A stretch of DNA of 64,000 nucleotides from Crystallibacter degradans (GCF_012952295.1 NZ_JABBCH010000012.1:80503-144502), one strand, 5' to 3'; numbered from the stretch's first letter, positions 24,957-33,906 are shown. Notes: generated by a model not told the origin, from the letters alone. A program made the numbers and translations.

Positions 24957-26453
24957 ATGCTCACGATCACCCAACGTGCCGGCCGCAAAGAATGGACCGC
25001 CCTGGCAGCGCTCATGCTGCCGGTGCTGCTGGTCGCCGTCGATAATACGGTGCTGAGCTTTGCCCTGCCTGCCATCTCGCTGGAGTTCAACACCAGCGGG
25101 ACCACCCTGCTCTGGATCATCGACATCTATCCTCTGGTGCTCGCCGGTCTGCTGGTTGCCATGGGAAGCCTGGGCGACCGGTTCGGCCGCCGGCGCATGC
25201 TCATCACGGGCGCTGTGGGCTTTGCCGCCTTCTCGGCACTGGCGGCCTTCGCGCCAAGCGCCGAGGTGCTGGTCGCCGCGCGCGCCGGCCTGGGCATCTT
25301 CGGTGCCATGCTGATGCCGGCCACGCTTTCCTTGATCCGCAACATCTTCACCGACCGCGGGCAGCGCCGTCTGGCCATCGCGGTCTGGGCCGCCGGCTTC
25401 TCCGCCGGTGCCGCGCTAGGCCCGATCCTGGGCGGACTGCTGCTGGAGCACTTCTGGTGGGGCTCTGTGTTCCTGCTGGCCGTGCTGGTGCTGATGCTGA
25501 TCCTGACCCCGCTTTTCGTGCCGGAGTCCAAGGATCCGGCACCGGGCGCCGTCGATATTTGGAGCATTTTCCTTTCCATCGCCACGATGCTGCCGGTGGT
25601 CTACGCCATCAAAAACCTCGCCAACGGCGGCAGTCTCGTTGCGACTCTGGGTATCGCCACGCTCGGAGTGACCGCTGGTTGGCTGTTCACCCGGCGCCAG
25701 CTTCGCCGGCCCCAGCCGATGCTGGACGTGCGGCTTTTCACGGTCCGGCCGTTCACCGGCGCGGTGCTGGTCAACCTGCTGGCGGTGTTCTCACTGGTCG
25801 GCTTCCTATACTTCGTGTCCCAGCACCTTCAATTGGTCCTTGGGCTGAGTCCGTTGGATGCCGGACTGGTGCTGCTGCCCGGCCTGGCGATCACCATCAT
25901 TGCCGGCCTGCTGGCGGTGCCGCTGGTGCGCCGGGTCCGCCCGCATCTGGTGGTTTCCGTTGCACTGCTGCTCTCGGCCACGGCCTACTGGCTGGTGGCC
26001 GCAGCACCCGGTGCCTCGGCCGGAAACCTCATGCTGGCCTTCGCCGTACTCGGCGCGGGAGTTGGCGCCTCGGAGACGCTCTCCAACGACCTGATCCTCT
26101 CCAGTGTCCCGGCGGCCAAGGCCGGCGCGGCGTCGGCGGTTTCCGAAACGGCCTACGAGGTGGGCTCGGTCTTCGGCACTGCGGTGCTCGGCAGCATCCT
26201 GGTGGCGGCCTACCGACAGAACATCAACCTGCCCGCGAACCTCACGGCGTCGCAACAGGCAATCGCGAGCGAAACATTGGGCGGCGCCATCAACACCGCC
26301 GCCGAGCTTCCTGGCGGAACCGCGGACTCACTCCTAGAGTCGGCCTTCCACGCCTTCGACAGCGGTGTCACGGTCACGGCCGGAATAGCCTCCGTGCTGA
26401 TGGTTGCCGCGGCCTGGCTGGCCTTCCGCACCTTGCGCGACGCCCAGCCCTGA
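24957..26453 (+). CDS. DHA2-family MFS drug exporter (14 membrane segments)
   Basis: 498-residue proton-driven multidrug exporter. It has motif D1-like VAVDNTVLSFALPAIS in segment 1, motif A GSLGDRFGRRRML between segments 2 and 3, motif C-like GPILGGLLLEHFWW in segment 5, and enough hydrophobic segments for the 14-TM DHA2 group (QacA/EmrB, here close to actinobacterial relatives of LfrA). Start ATG 24957 has AGGAGG 6 nt upstream. Controlled by the divergent TetR gene. Substrates are unknown; quaternary ammonium compounds and dyes are typical for the group. Confidence 0.87.
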   Translation: MLTITQRAGRKEWTALAALMLPVLLVAVDNTVLSFALPAISLEFNTSGTTLLWIIDIYPLVLAGLLVAMGSLGDRFGRRRMLITGAVGFAAFSALAAFAPSAEVLVAARAGLGIFGAMLMPATLSLIRNIFTDRGQRRLAIAVWAAGFSAGAALGPILGGLLLEHFWWGSVFLLAVLVLMLILTPLFVPESKDPAPGAVDIWSIFLSIATMLPVVYAIKNLANGGSLVATLGIATLGVTAGWLFTRRQLRRPQPMLDVRLFTVRPFTGAVLVNLLAVFSLVGFLYFVSQHLQLVLGLSPLDAGLVLLPGLAITIIAGLLAVPLVRRVRPHLVVSVALLLSATAYWLVAAAPGASAGNLMLAFAVLGAGVGASETLSNDLILSSVPAAKAGAASAVSETAYEVGSVFGTAVLGSILVAAYRQNINLPANLTASQQAIASETLGGAINTAAELPGGTADSLLESAFHAFDSGVTVTAGIASVLMVAAAWLAFRTLRDAQP

Positions 26454-26501
26454 GTCCTGAGCCCTGGGTCCGGGCCCTTCCGGTCCTGAGCAGCATTCCC
26501 T

Positions 26502-26573
26502 CGCGAGAACGTCCTTTACCTGCCCGGCATCCGGGGCGTAAGGGACGTTCTCGCGTTCAAGGAACGTTCTCGC
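26502..26573. repeat. Long inverted repeat with a third arm copy
   Basis: GCGAGAACGTCCTTTAC (26503-26519) pairs with GTAAGGGACGTTCTCGC (26538-26554) with one G-T pair, extended by C26502-G26555. The loop holds an inner stem CCCGG/CCGGG with a CAT loop. A further copy, GAACGTTCTCGC at 26562-26573, repeats the right arm. It lies between the exporter gene and the copper operon. It may terminate exporter transcription but no T-run follows. Confidence 0.6.
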
Positions 26574-26660
26574 CTGTAACGAGGCCCGGCAGCGAGGCAT
26601 CGCATTGAGGCATCCGGCGTAATCGGCGGTGATGAGGCGTTGACCACACACCCTTGATTC

Positions 26661-26677
26661 ATACCCCCACGGGGTAT
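26661..26677. promoter_or_regulatory. CsoR operator
   Basis: Perfect inverted repeat ATACCCC-CAC-GGGGTAT, the pseudo-palindrome recognised by CsoR-type copper repressors (G-tract/T-A flanks). It lies 35 nt before csoR and directly overlaps the likely promoter. It is the only such site before csoR-copZ-copA, so the three genes should respond together to Cu(I). Confidence 0.85.
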
Positions 26678-26711
26678 ATCTTGGATGTAGAAGTTTACCG
26701 GAAGGAACGCC

Positions 26712-27074
26712 ATGAGCCAGACAGATCTTCCCGCGGCCGAGCCGTCGGTCCTTGAGGATCCCGCAGCCGACGAGCACATTGGACACGCTTACACCACAGA
26801 CAAAGCGGCCTACCTGCGTCGACTCAAGCGCATCGAAGGCCAGGTCCGAGGCATCGCCCGCATGGTGGACGAGGACAAGTACTGCATCGACATCCTCACC
26901 CAGGTGTCCGCAGTCAACAAAGCCCTGCACGCCGTCAGCATCGGGCTGCTCGAGGACCACATCGAGCACTGCGTGGTCGGTGCCGCGAAGGATTCCGAAG
27001 CCGCCGGGGACCCGAGGATCGTGCAGGACAAGGTCAAGGAAGCCTCGGACGCCATCGGCCGGCTGCTTCGCTAG
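26712..27074 (+). CDS. csoR: Copper-sensing repressor CsoR
   Basis: 120-residue all-helical regulator with the Cu(I) ligand set C58 (YCIDILTQ), H83 and C87 (EDHIEHCV). The RLKRIEGQVRGIARM helix used for DNA contact is at residues 37-51. The C-H-C set and the copZ-copA neighbours separate it from nickel or formaldehyde sensors of the family. In the apo form it represses; Cu(I) binding releases the DNA. An acidic N-terminal extension of about 30 residues is not part of the core fold. Autoregulated through the operator at 26661-26677. Confidence 0.92.
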   Translation: MSQTDLPAAEPSVLEDPAADEHIGHAYTTDKAAYLRRLKRIEGQVRGIARMVDEDKYCIDILTQVSAVNKALHAVSIGLLEDHIEHCVVGAAKDSEAAGDPRIVQDKVKEASDAIGRLLR

Positions 27075-27106
27075 ACCATCCAGATTCAACCCCAGCAGGA
27101 GGAACT

Positions 27107-27334
27107 ATGAGCACCATCACCAAGGTCAGCATTGACGGCATGACCTGCGGCCACTGCATCGACGCAGTCACCGAAGAACTCAAGGCCATCAACGGCGTGC
27201 AGGACGTCGCCATCGAGCTGAATAAGGGCGGCATTTCCACCGCCACCGTCAACTCCACCGGCGACCTGGATCCGGAACAGATCGGCGAGGCTGTAGCCGA
27301 AGCGGGTTACCTGGTCGTCTCAGCAGACGCGTAA
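27107..27334 (+). CDS. copZ: Copper chaperone CopZ (HMA domain)
   Basis: 75-residue single heavy-metal-associated domain. The Cu(I)-binding loop is GMTCGHCIDAV, with the usual ferredoxin-like fold continuing VTEELKAINGVQDVAIEL. AGGAGG upstream. It hands Cu(I) to CopA encoded 69 nt downstream and to CsoR upstream. Confidence 0.92.
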   Translation: MSTITKVSIDGMTCGHCIDAVTEELKAINGVQDVAIELNKGGISTATVNSTGDLDPEQIGEAVAEAGYLVVSADA

Positions 27335-27403
27335 GAGTACGACGGCGGGCCCAGCGTCATGCGAAGGGCACGCCTCTGAGTATCGAAGGGGAATAAGGCA
27401 ATC

Positions 27404-29878
27404 ATGGCCCAGAACACGGGTGCCCGGATCAATAGCAGCAACCAGGCCGGCCCTGCCGGAATCAGCGGTACGGAAGTGGCTCCCACCCGACTGGTCGAGC
27501 TGGAGATCGAAGGCATGACGTGCGCGTCCTGCGTCAACCGCGTGGAGCGCAAACTGGGCAAGCTCGAAGGTGTCCAAGCCAGCGTCAACCTCCCCCTCGA
27601 ATCGGCGCAGGTCACCGTGCCCGAGAACGTGTCGGACCAGCAACTGCTCGACACGGTCAAAGCCACCGGGTACCGCGCCCGCATCAAGGCGTCGCCCCAC
27701 CATGCCCCGCACCGAGAGGCAGCGGTTCCGCCGTCGATCCTGCGCTCAAACAATGGCTCAGCTCGTTCCTCGCGCCATAACTGGCGCTGGCCGGATTCGA
27801 CGGCCTCCACCGCCTTGCATGACGAGCACGCCGGGCACGAAGACCACATGGCGCACGGCGGTACGGCCGCCCAGCTAAAGCCCCGGCTGTGGGCTGCCGC
27901 CATTCTGACCGCCCCGATCTTCGCCATCTCGATGATCCCGGGCGCGCAGTTCCCGCACTGGGGGTGGCTTGTCTTCGTGCTGTCCATCCCTGTGGTGTTC
28001 TGGTCGGCCTGGCCCTTCCACCGCGCAGCGGCGATCAACGCCCGGCATCTTGCCTCGACCATGGACACGCTGGTGTCGATCGGCGTCCTCACGGCGTTCT
28101 TCTTCTCCGCATGGCAACTGCTGATGGACCCGATGATGACGGAGCACGTCCACGGCAGCATGGCCGACCACGCGCTCTACTTCGAGACCGCGGCCGTCGT
28201 CACAACCTTCCTGCTGCTGGGCCGCTACCTCGAAGCCAACGCCAAGCAGAAGGCAGGCAACGCGCTCAAGTCCCTGCTGGATCTCGGGGCCAAGGAAGCC
28301 ACGGTACTGCGCGACGGCGCCGAGGCGAAGGTATCGGCGGAACAACTGGTTCCCGGCGACCTCATAGTGGTCCGCCCCGGCGAGAAGATCGCCACCGACG
28401 GCTACGTGGTCGAGGGACATTCCGCCGTCGACACGTCGCTGATCACGGGCGAATCCGTCCCGGTGGAAGTGGACGTGGATGACACGGTCACCGGCGCCAC
28501 CATCAACACTTCCGGCCGCCTGCTGGTCCGGGCGACCCGCGTCGGCTCCGACACGACCCTGGCGCAGATGGGCCGGCTGGTCAGCCAGGCACAGGCAGGC
28601 AAAGCGCCCATCGCGCGGCTGGCAGACCGCATCAGTTCGGTCTTCGTCCCCATCGTGCTGGCCATCGCCGTCGTTACTTTCATCCTCTGGCTGGTCCTCA
28701 CCGGCGACCTGGAGTCCGCCTTCACCGCCGCGGTGACGGTCCTGGTCATTGCCTGCCCCTGCGCCTTGGGGCTGGCCACGCCGACCGCGCTGCTCACCGG
28801 CACGGGCCGGGGCGCGCAGCTGGGCATCCTGATCAAGGGGCCGCAGATCCTCGAGGACACCCGGCACGTGGACACCATTCTGCTGGACAAAACGGGCACG
28901 GTGACCACCGGCAAGCAGGCTGTTTCCGGCGTCGTCGCCCCTGGCTCTTACACCGAAGACGAGGTGCTGGCGCTGGCCGGCGCGGTCGAATCCGGCTCCG
29001 AACATCCGATCGCCCACGCGATCGTCGACGCTGCCAAGGAACGCCTCGCCTCGGCCGCTACCCGCACCGGCGGGACAGCCACGGGCCTGTCAGCCCAAGC
29101 CGGTTTGCTGCCCCTGACGGATTTCCACAGTGCGGCCGGCGGCGGTGTGCGCGGCCTCGTGACAAATAACGACGGCGGACGGCTTACCGTGGTGGCGGGC
29201 CGGACCGGCTGGCTGGAAGAGAACGGCATCAACCTGACGCCGCATGACCGTGCTGTCCTGCTGGAACAGCAGGAGTCCGGCGCGACCGCCATCTGGGTGG
29301 CCGTGGACGGCGAACTTGCCGGCATCGTCAGCCTCAAGGACACCATCAAGGACAGCTCGGCCGCGGCGATTGCCCGCCTCAAGGAACTGGGCCTCCGCCC
29401 GATCCTGCTGACCGGAGACAACGGCGCGGTCGCCGCCCAGGTTGCGGCCGCCGTCGGAATTGCCGCCGAAGACGTCTTCGCCGATGTCCTCCCCGAGGGC
29501 AAGGTCGCGGCCGTGCAGAAGCTGCAGGACGCCGGCAAGACCGTGGCGATGGTCGGGGACGGTGTGAATGATGCGGCCGCTTTGGCCCAGGCCGACCTCG
29601 GTATCGCCATGGGCGCCGGCACGGATGTTGCGATCGAGGCCGCGGACATCACGGTGATGGGCAGCGATCTGGGCCAGGTGGTGCAGTCCATCGAGCTGAG
29701 CCGCAAGACGTTGAGCACCATCAAGAGCAACTTGTTCTGGGCCTTTGCGTACAACACCCTGGGCATCCCGGTGGCGGCGTTCGGGCTGCTGAACCCGATG
29801 ATCGCCGGCGCCGCCATGGCGGCGAGCTCGGTCCTGGTGGTGGCGAACTCCCTGCGGCTGCGGGCCTTCGCCCGATAG
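27404..29878 (+). CDS. copA: Cu(I)-exporting P1B-type ATPase
   Basis: 824-residue inner-membrane copper exporter. One N-terminal HMA domain has C40/C43 (GMTCASC), followed by a His-rich linker (about residues 100-150). The membrane CPC motif is C451-P-C453 in VIACPCALGLATPTALL, the phosphorylated D495 lies in DKTGTVTTG, SEHPIAHA carries the nucleotide-binding His-Pro, and GDGVNDAAAL is the hinge. TM segments near the end (FAYNTLGIPVAAFGLLNP and AMAASSVLVVANSLRL) match Cu+ type P1B-1. Last gene of csoR-copZ-copA. Convergent with the glutaredoxin gene, 6 nt apart. Confidence 0.94.
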   Translation: MAQNTGARINSSNQAGPAGISGTEVAPTRLVELEIEGMTCASCVNRVERKLGKLEGVQASVNLPLESAQVTVPENVSDQQLLDTVKATGYRARIKASPHHAPHREAAVPPSILRSNNGSARSSRHNWRWPDSTASTALHDEHAGHEDHMAHGGTAAQLKPRLWAAAILTAPIFAISMIPGAQFPHWGWLVFVLSIPVVFWSAWPFHRAAAINARHLASTMDTLVSIGVLTAFFFSAWQLLMDPMMTEHVHGSMADHALYFETAAVVTTFLLLGRYLEANAKQKAGNALKSLLDLGAKEATVLRDGAEAKVSAEQLVPGDLIVVRPGEKIATDGYVVEGHSAVDTSLITGESVPVEVDVDDTVTGATINTSGRLLVRATRVGSDTTLAQMGRLVSQAQAGKAPIARLADRISSVFVPIVLAIAVVTFILWLVLTGDLESAFTAAVTVLVIACPCALGLATPTALLTGTGRGAQLGILIKGPQILEDTRHVDTILLDKTGTVTTGKQAVSGVVAPGSYTEDEVLALAGAVESGSEHPIAHAIVDAAKERLASAATRTGGTATGLSAQAGLLPLTDFHSAAGGGVRGLVTNNDGGRLTVVAGRTGWLEENGINLTPHDRAVLLEQQESGATAIWVAVDGELAGIVSLKDTIKDSSAAAIARLKELGLRPILLTGDNGAVAAQVAAAVGIAAEDVFADVLPEGKVAAVQKLQDAGKTVAMVGDGVNDAAALAQADLGIAMGAGTDVAIEAADITVMGSDLGQVVQSIELSRKTLSTIKSNLFWAFAYNTLGIPVAAFGLLNPMIAGAAMAASSVLVVANSLRLRAFAR

Positions 29879-29884
29879 GAGGCG

Positions 29885-30325
29885 CTACCCGCGGACCAGT
29901 TCCCGGCGCACGGTTTCGGGATCGGGGTTGGTGACAACTTCGTCGCGCAGGATGACCGTGGGGACGGTTTCGTTGCCGTCGTTATGCTCGCGGACAAACG
30001 CGGCGGCCTCGGCATCACGCCAGATATTGACCCACTGCGCCTTGCGCCGCGTCCGTCCCAGCGAGCCCATCATCCGCACGCAGTAGACACAGCCCGGACG
30101 CCAGAAGATCACCACCCCGGACTCCTCCTCCTGGCGCTGCCGCAGCACTGACCACGGTTTTTGCCGGCCGCCAAAAACCGGGCTCACGAACCAGGCTACG
30201 GCCAGCAGGATAACGGCGACGACGACCGCCTGCACCCATTCGCCGTGGCTGCCATACACAGCCAGCATGATGCCGGCGACGGCAATCAGGACGACTGCGT
30301 TGGACCATCGCAGGAGCGTCTTCAC
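29885..30325 (-). CDS. Membrane-anchored glutaredoxin/mycoredoxin-like protein
   Basis: 146-residue protein. Two hydrophobic segments (about residues 8-25 and 30-50) are followed by a cytoplasmic glutaredoxin-like domain with C79-V-Y-C82 (FWRPGCVYCVRMM) and the cis-proline loop ETVPTVILRDEVV. Mycoredoxins reduce mixed disulfides with mycothiol; this one is tethered to the membrane. The gene ends 6 nt from the copA stop in opposite orientation. A link with metal or arsenate stress is suggested only by location. Confidence 0.8.
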   Translation of the reverse strand: MKTLLRWSNAVVLIAVAGIMLAVYGSHGEWVQAVVVAVILLAVAWFVSPVFGGRQKPWSVLRQRQEEESGVVIFWRPGCVYCVRMMGSLGRTRRKAQWVNIWRDAEAAAFVREHNDGNETVPTVILRDEVVTNPDPETVRRELVRG

Positions 30326-30328
30326 CGG

Positions 30329-30604
30329 CTACCCGGCGGCGCCATAGCGGACGGCCGCGCGGACCTTCGCCTTGGCTGCTTCTTCATCACGGTTCTTCGG
30401 CGGTGCTGTGGTCACGAGCGAATCAAGCAGATGCGCCGTGATGTGCGCGATTTCGTGCACCGCCTCGTTGAAGGCCTCTTCATTGGCCTTTGAGGGTTTG
30501 TTGGTGCCGCTGACTTTACGGACGTACTGCAGTGCGGCGGCCTCGACCTCGGCGCTCGTGGCGGACGGCTCGAAATTGTAGAGCCGGCGGATGTTGCGGC
30601 ACAT
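30329..30604 (-). CDS. DUF2277 family protein
   Basis: 91-residue protein beginning MCRNIRRLYNFEPSATSAE, the conserved opening of DUF2277, with further helices (ALQYVRKVSGTNKPSKANEEAF). The family resembles part of the DUF2277 proteins that often accompany redox or stress genes; function unknown. ATG 30604 has GAAGGAG upstream. Stop lies 3 nt before the start of the downstream glutaredoxin-like gene, so both are co-transcribed. Confidence 0.85.
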   Translation of the reverse strand: MCRNIRRLYNFEPSATSAEVEAAALQYVRKVSGTNKPSKANEEAFNEAVHEIAHITAHLLDSLVTTAPPKNRDEEAAKAKVRAAVRYGAAG

Positions 30605-30738
30605 AGGAAGCTCCTTCGGTTCTGGTATGCCTCTTTCCAGTGTGCGCCAGAAGGCCGGTGGGATGTAAGAGGAAAGGCTCCCGCCGCCGTCGTAATCGGC
30701 AGCAGGAGCCCATCCCGCATCAGACTTTCCAGGAGAAA

Positions 30739-32094
30739 CTAGCGGCTGTTGGTCAGCTCCCGCTCGGTTGCACCGCTCTGGGTGGCGGCGGGCTCGCCGA
30801 GGATCGGCTTGCCGAGCATGGAAATCACCACGGCGCCGAGCAGCATCGGAATGATGAACAGGAAGTACAAGTCGGTCGGCTGCCAACCGCCGTCCATCAG
30901 CGCACCGGCGATCATCGGGGAAGCGATAGCGCCGACGCGGCCCATGCCGATGACCAGGCCCAAGGCCGTGCCGCGCACCTCGGAGGTGTAATAGGTGGGG
31001 CTGATGGCGAGCATGCCGGCGATCGGGGCGTTGGAGCCGAAACCGACCAGGGCGGCCGCCAGCAGGGCGCCGGCGAGCGAGCCGGTGGACAGCGAGAAGG
31101 CGCCGAAGGTGAGGCCGCCGATGACGAAGAAAACGGCCAGGACCTTGCGCATCGGGAACCTGGACCCGAAGAATCCGAGGACGACGGCGCCAACGATGGC
31201 TCCCGTGCTGAAGAGGACGCCGGCAGTGATGCCGTCCTGCTCGCTGAAACCACTGGCCGTCACCAGCTTGGGGGTCCAGGAGTTGGCGAAGTAGAAGCTG
31301 GCCATCAGGATGAAGTACGCCAGCGAGATGAGGATAGTGCGGCGGGCATTGACGCCGGTGAGAACGTCGGCGAAACGGGACTTCTTTTTCGCCGGTGCCG
31401 GGGCCGGTGCGGGCAGTTCCATGACCGCGGGCTGTTCGATCCGGGCCAGGACCTTATTGACGCGCTCCAGCGCATTGGCCGGCCGTCGGACCAGCAGATA
31501 GTCGACGGATTCCGGCACAGAGCGGAGAATCAGCGGAATCATGATGACGGTAATAATCGCACCGAACAGGAAGGCCGCGCGCCAGCCGAACTGCAGGATC
31601 AGCGCGCCGGTGGCCATGCCACCGAGGACACCGCCGATCGGCTGGCCTATGCTCACGATCGCCAGCGAGGTGGAGCGCCGCTTGGCGTTGGTGAACTCGG
31701 ATGCGAGGACGTTGGCGGTGGCCTGCAGCGTGCCTACGGCCAGGCCGGTAATGAAGCGCAGCACCACCAGAAGTTCGTAGCTGGGCACGAAGGCCGAGGC
31801 GAGCATGCCCAAGGCGACAACCAGGGCGCCGAGGGCCAGCGTCTTCTGGCGGCCGATGATATCCGCGATGGTGGAGACGAAGATCGAGCCGATCGCCATG
31901 CCGACCAGGGCCGAGCTGAGCAGGATACCGAGTTGCGAAGCGCTCAGACCCCAGTATTCACTGACTGCGTTGGCGCTGAACGCCATGACGAGGACGTCGA
32001 AGCCGTCAATCATGTACAGCGCGGTGCAGATGGCGATGACGCCGACCTGGGTGCGCTTCATGGGGGCCGCTTCGATGCGCGACTTGATATCCAT
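30739..32094 (-). CDS. MFS transporter, aromatic acid:H+ symporter family
   Basis: 451-residue 12-segment transporter. Segment 1 carries ALYMIDGFDVLVMAFSA, the D-G-F-D signature of the AAHS family (PcaK, BenK). The loop 2-3 motif is STIADIIGRQKTLALGALV. The central cytoplasmic loop (about residues 195-240) is charged, with Pro/Ala/Lys-rich APAPAPAKKKSRF. Likely imports an aromatic or related organic acid; the catabolic genes are not adjacent, so the exact substrate is open. A TGAACA-GG-TGTTCA palindrome lies 78-91 bp upstream. Confidence 0.85.
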   Translation of the reverse strand: MDIKSRIEAAPMKRTQVGVIAICTALYMIDGFDVLVMAFSANAVSEYWGLSASQLGILLSSALVGMAIGSIFVSTIADIIGRQKTLALGALVVALGMLASAFVPSYELLVVLRFITGLAVGTLQATANVLASEFTNAKRRSTSLAIVSIGQPIGGVLGGMATGALILQFGWRAAFLFGAIITVIMIPLILRSVPESVDYLLVRRPANALERVNKVLARIEQPAVMELPAPAPAPAKKKSRFADVLTGVNARRTILISLAYFILMASFYFANSWTPKLVTASGFSEQDGITAGVLFSTGAIVGAVVLGFFGSRFPMRKVLAVFFVIGGLTFGAFSLSTGSLAGALLAAALVGFGSNAPIAGMLAISPTYYTSEVRGTALGLVIGMGRVGAIASPMIAGALMDGGWQPTDLYFLFIIPMLLGAVVISMLGKPILGEPAATQSGATERELTNSR

Positions 32095-32160
32095 TACCGG
32101 GCCTTACTGTTGCTGACTTGGTCGTGAGCCCGACGGGAGAACGTTGGGCAAACGGTGTGG

Positions 32161-32185
32161 TGTTCGTGATGTGAACAGGTGTTCA
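32161..32185. promoter_or_regulatory. Palindromic operator upstream of the AAHS transporter
   Basis: Perfect palindrome TGAACA-GG-TGTTCA at 32172-32185. An overlapping inverted pair TGTTC (32161-32165) / GAACA (32173-32177) repeats the half-site. It is placed to control the leftward transporter (start 32094). The regulator is not in the neighbourhood; IclR- or GntR-type proteins are candidates. Confidence 0.45.
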
Positions 32186-32259
32186 AAATCACCACAGTCA
32201 TTAACTATATGAGCTCCGCTACCCCACTATGTGCCGCAAGCCATAGCTTGAGACGCAAC

Positions 32260-33240
32260 TCACAGCGTCTGCGCGCGCACCCTCAGCCGCGGTCCCCGCA
32301 GTTCATCCAGCCGGACCAGCACCACACCCAGCACGATCAGCGCACCACCGAGCAGCTGGATGGTCGCGGGCAGTTCGCCGAGCAGCAGCCATGCCCACAG
32401 CACGGCAAAGAGCACCTCGGTCAGGGAGACGAAAGATGCCACCTTGGTGCCGAGCGCCCGTGCGGCCATGATGCCCGTGATATAGGAGATCACGGTGGAC
32501 AGCAGTATCAGTGCCGCCAGCGGCACCCACCAACTCGTCCGCCAGCCGGCAAGGCTGACATCTGCGGTGCTGACGGCCATGGGCAGAATCCGGGCCGCGC
32601 CCAGCACCACCATGGAGGCCCCGCCCACCAGCAGTCCGCCCGCCGCCAGAACCAGCGGCGGCAGGGAGTCGTTATGCCGGGCGGTGATGAAGAAGTAGAT
32701 GACCAGGCACACGGCGGCCGCCAGGCCCCAGAGGATACCGCCGAGATCCAGGCGCACCTCACCGAAAACATCCAGCACCAGCACCAGTCCTGCCACAGCC
32801 AGGACGGTGCCGGCCATCGTGGCGGCGCGGGGCCTGCGGCGGCTGGTCAGCCACAGCCAGAGCACTATCAGCACGGGCGCAAGGAACTCGAGCAGCAGCG
32901 CGACGCCAACGGAGAGAGTCGATACCGCGTTGAAATAGGCGAGCTGGCAGCCGGCCACGCCGATGAGCCCGAACAGCACGATGGTCTTCCAGTTCTGCCG
33001 GACCTGGCCCCAGCGGCCGTGCAGCACAATCAGCGCCGGGATTGTGAGCACCAGTGCGGCTCCGAGCATCCGGACCGCGACGGCGGCGCCGGGCGTCCAG
33101 CCCGCTTCCAGCAGTGATTTCGCAAACGACCCAGACAATCCGAACACCGCCGACGAGAACAACGCGATGCCCACACCGGAAACGGCTGAGGATCTCATGA
33201 CGCCGCTTGCAGGCTTGACTGACACAGTACTGCCGCCCAT
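32260..33240 (-). CDS. EamA-family (DMT) transporter
   Basis: 326-residue protein of ten hydrophobic segments made of two EamA repeats. The first opens with GVGIALFSSAVFGLSGSFAKSLLEAGWTP in outline and the second with SVISYITGIMAARALGTKVASFVSL-like sequence and the conserved LTEVLFAVLWAWLLLGE. Related to RhtA-type amino acid or metabolite exporters. Divergent from the CGNR regulator gene, which may control it. A shorter start at the second Met (33198) is possible. Confidence 0.8.
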   Translation of the reverse strand: MGGSTVSVKPASGVMRSSAVSGVGIALFSSAVFGLSGSFAKSLLEAGWTPGAAVAVRMLGAALVLTIPALIVLHGRWGQVRQNWKTIVLFGLIGVAGCQLAYFNAVSTLSVGVALLLEFLAPVLIVLWLWLTSRRRPRAATMAGTVLAVAGLVLVLDVFGEVRLDLGGILWGLAAAVCLVIYFFITARHNDSLPPLVLAAGGLLVGGASMVVLGAARILPMAVSTADVSLAGWRTSWWVPLAALILLSTVISYITGIMAARALGTKVASFVSLTEVLFAVLWAWLLLGELPATIQLLGGALIVLGVVLVRLDELRGPRLRVRAQTL

Positions 33241-33363
33241 GGTGACCTCGATTGCGCTAATTGTCAGCCCTCCACCCCGGCCGGATGCGCAAAATCGGGG
33301 TATGTCAGGACCTAAAGATGGATATAGTAGTGACAGTATCGCCGAGCATATTCAGGAGTCAAG

Positions 33364-33906
33364 ATGGTGTTTGCCCATGACGCGGAAAGATCGCTGATCG
33401 ACGCCGCCAAGTTGATTAACACCGCCGAGTCCGAGGTGGACCAGCTGAACACCCTGGCGGACCTGGACGAGTTCGTGAAGGCGAACGAGTACTCCGGCTC
33501 GCGCAGCCACACGATGGGGGAACTGCGGGCGGTGCGCCACCTGCGCCCCCGGCTGCGCGCAGTCTGGACGGCGGAGGAGGACGAAGCCGTCCGCCTGGTC
33601 AACAACATCCTGCGCAACGGCCGGGCCCTGCCCCAACTGGTCAAACACGACGGCTGGGATTACCACCTGCACGCCACAACGCCGGACGCGCCGCTGGATA
33701 TACGGATGGCGGTTGACGCGGCCATGGCCTTGGTGGACGTGATCCGCGAGAAGGAACTGGACCGGCTGCAGGTCTGTGCCGCGGAAGACTGCAACGCCGT
33801 CCTGGTGGACCTATCCCGCAACCGGTCCAAGCGCTTCTGCGATACCGGCAACTGCGCCAACCGCACCCATGTGGCCGCCTACCGCGCCCGCAAGGCAACG
33901 GCGTAA
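33364..33906 (+). CDS. CGNR zinc-finger transcriptional regulator
   Basis: 180-residue protein with the N-terminal ABATE-type domain (about 1-125, including LRAVRHLRPRLRAVW) and C-terminal CGNR zinc finger: CAAEDC, then FCDTGNCANRTHVAAYRAR. The Cys residues bind zinc and the terminal basic helix likely contacts DNA. Such proteins often regulate a divergent transporter gene, here the EamA gene. AGGAG just before the ATG. Confidence 0.85.
   Translation: MVFAHDAERSLIDAAKLINTAESEVDQLNTLADLDEFVKANEYSGSRSHTMGELRAVRHLRPRLRAVWTAEEDEAVRLVNNILRNGRALPQLVKHDGWDYHLHATTPDAPLDIRMAVDAAMALVDVIREKELDRLQVCAAEDCNAVLVDLSRNRSKRFCDTGNCANRTHVAAYRARKATA

Noticed and set aside
30640..32127. Plus-strand frame opposite the AAHS transporter
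   Set aside because: Antisense to a clear transporter gene; His/Gln/Glu-rich random sequence.
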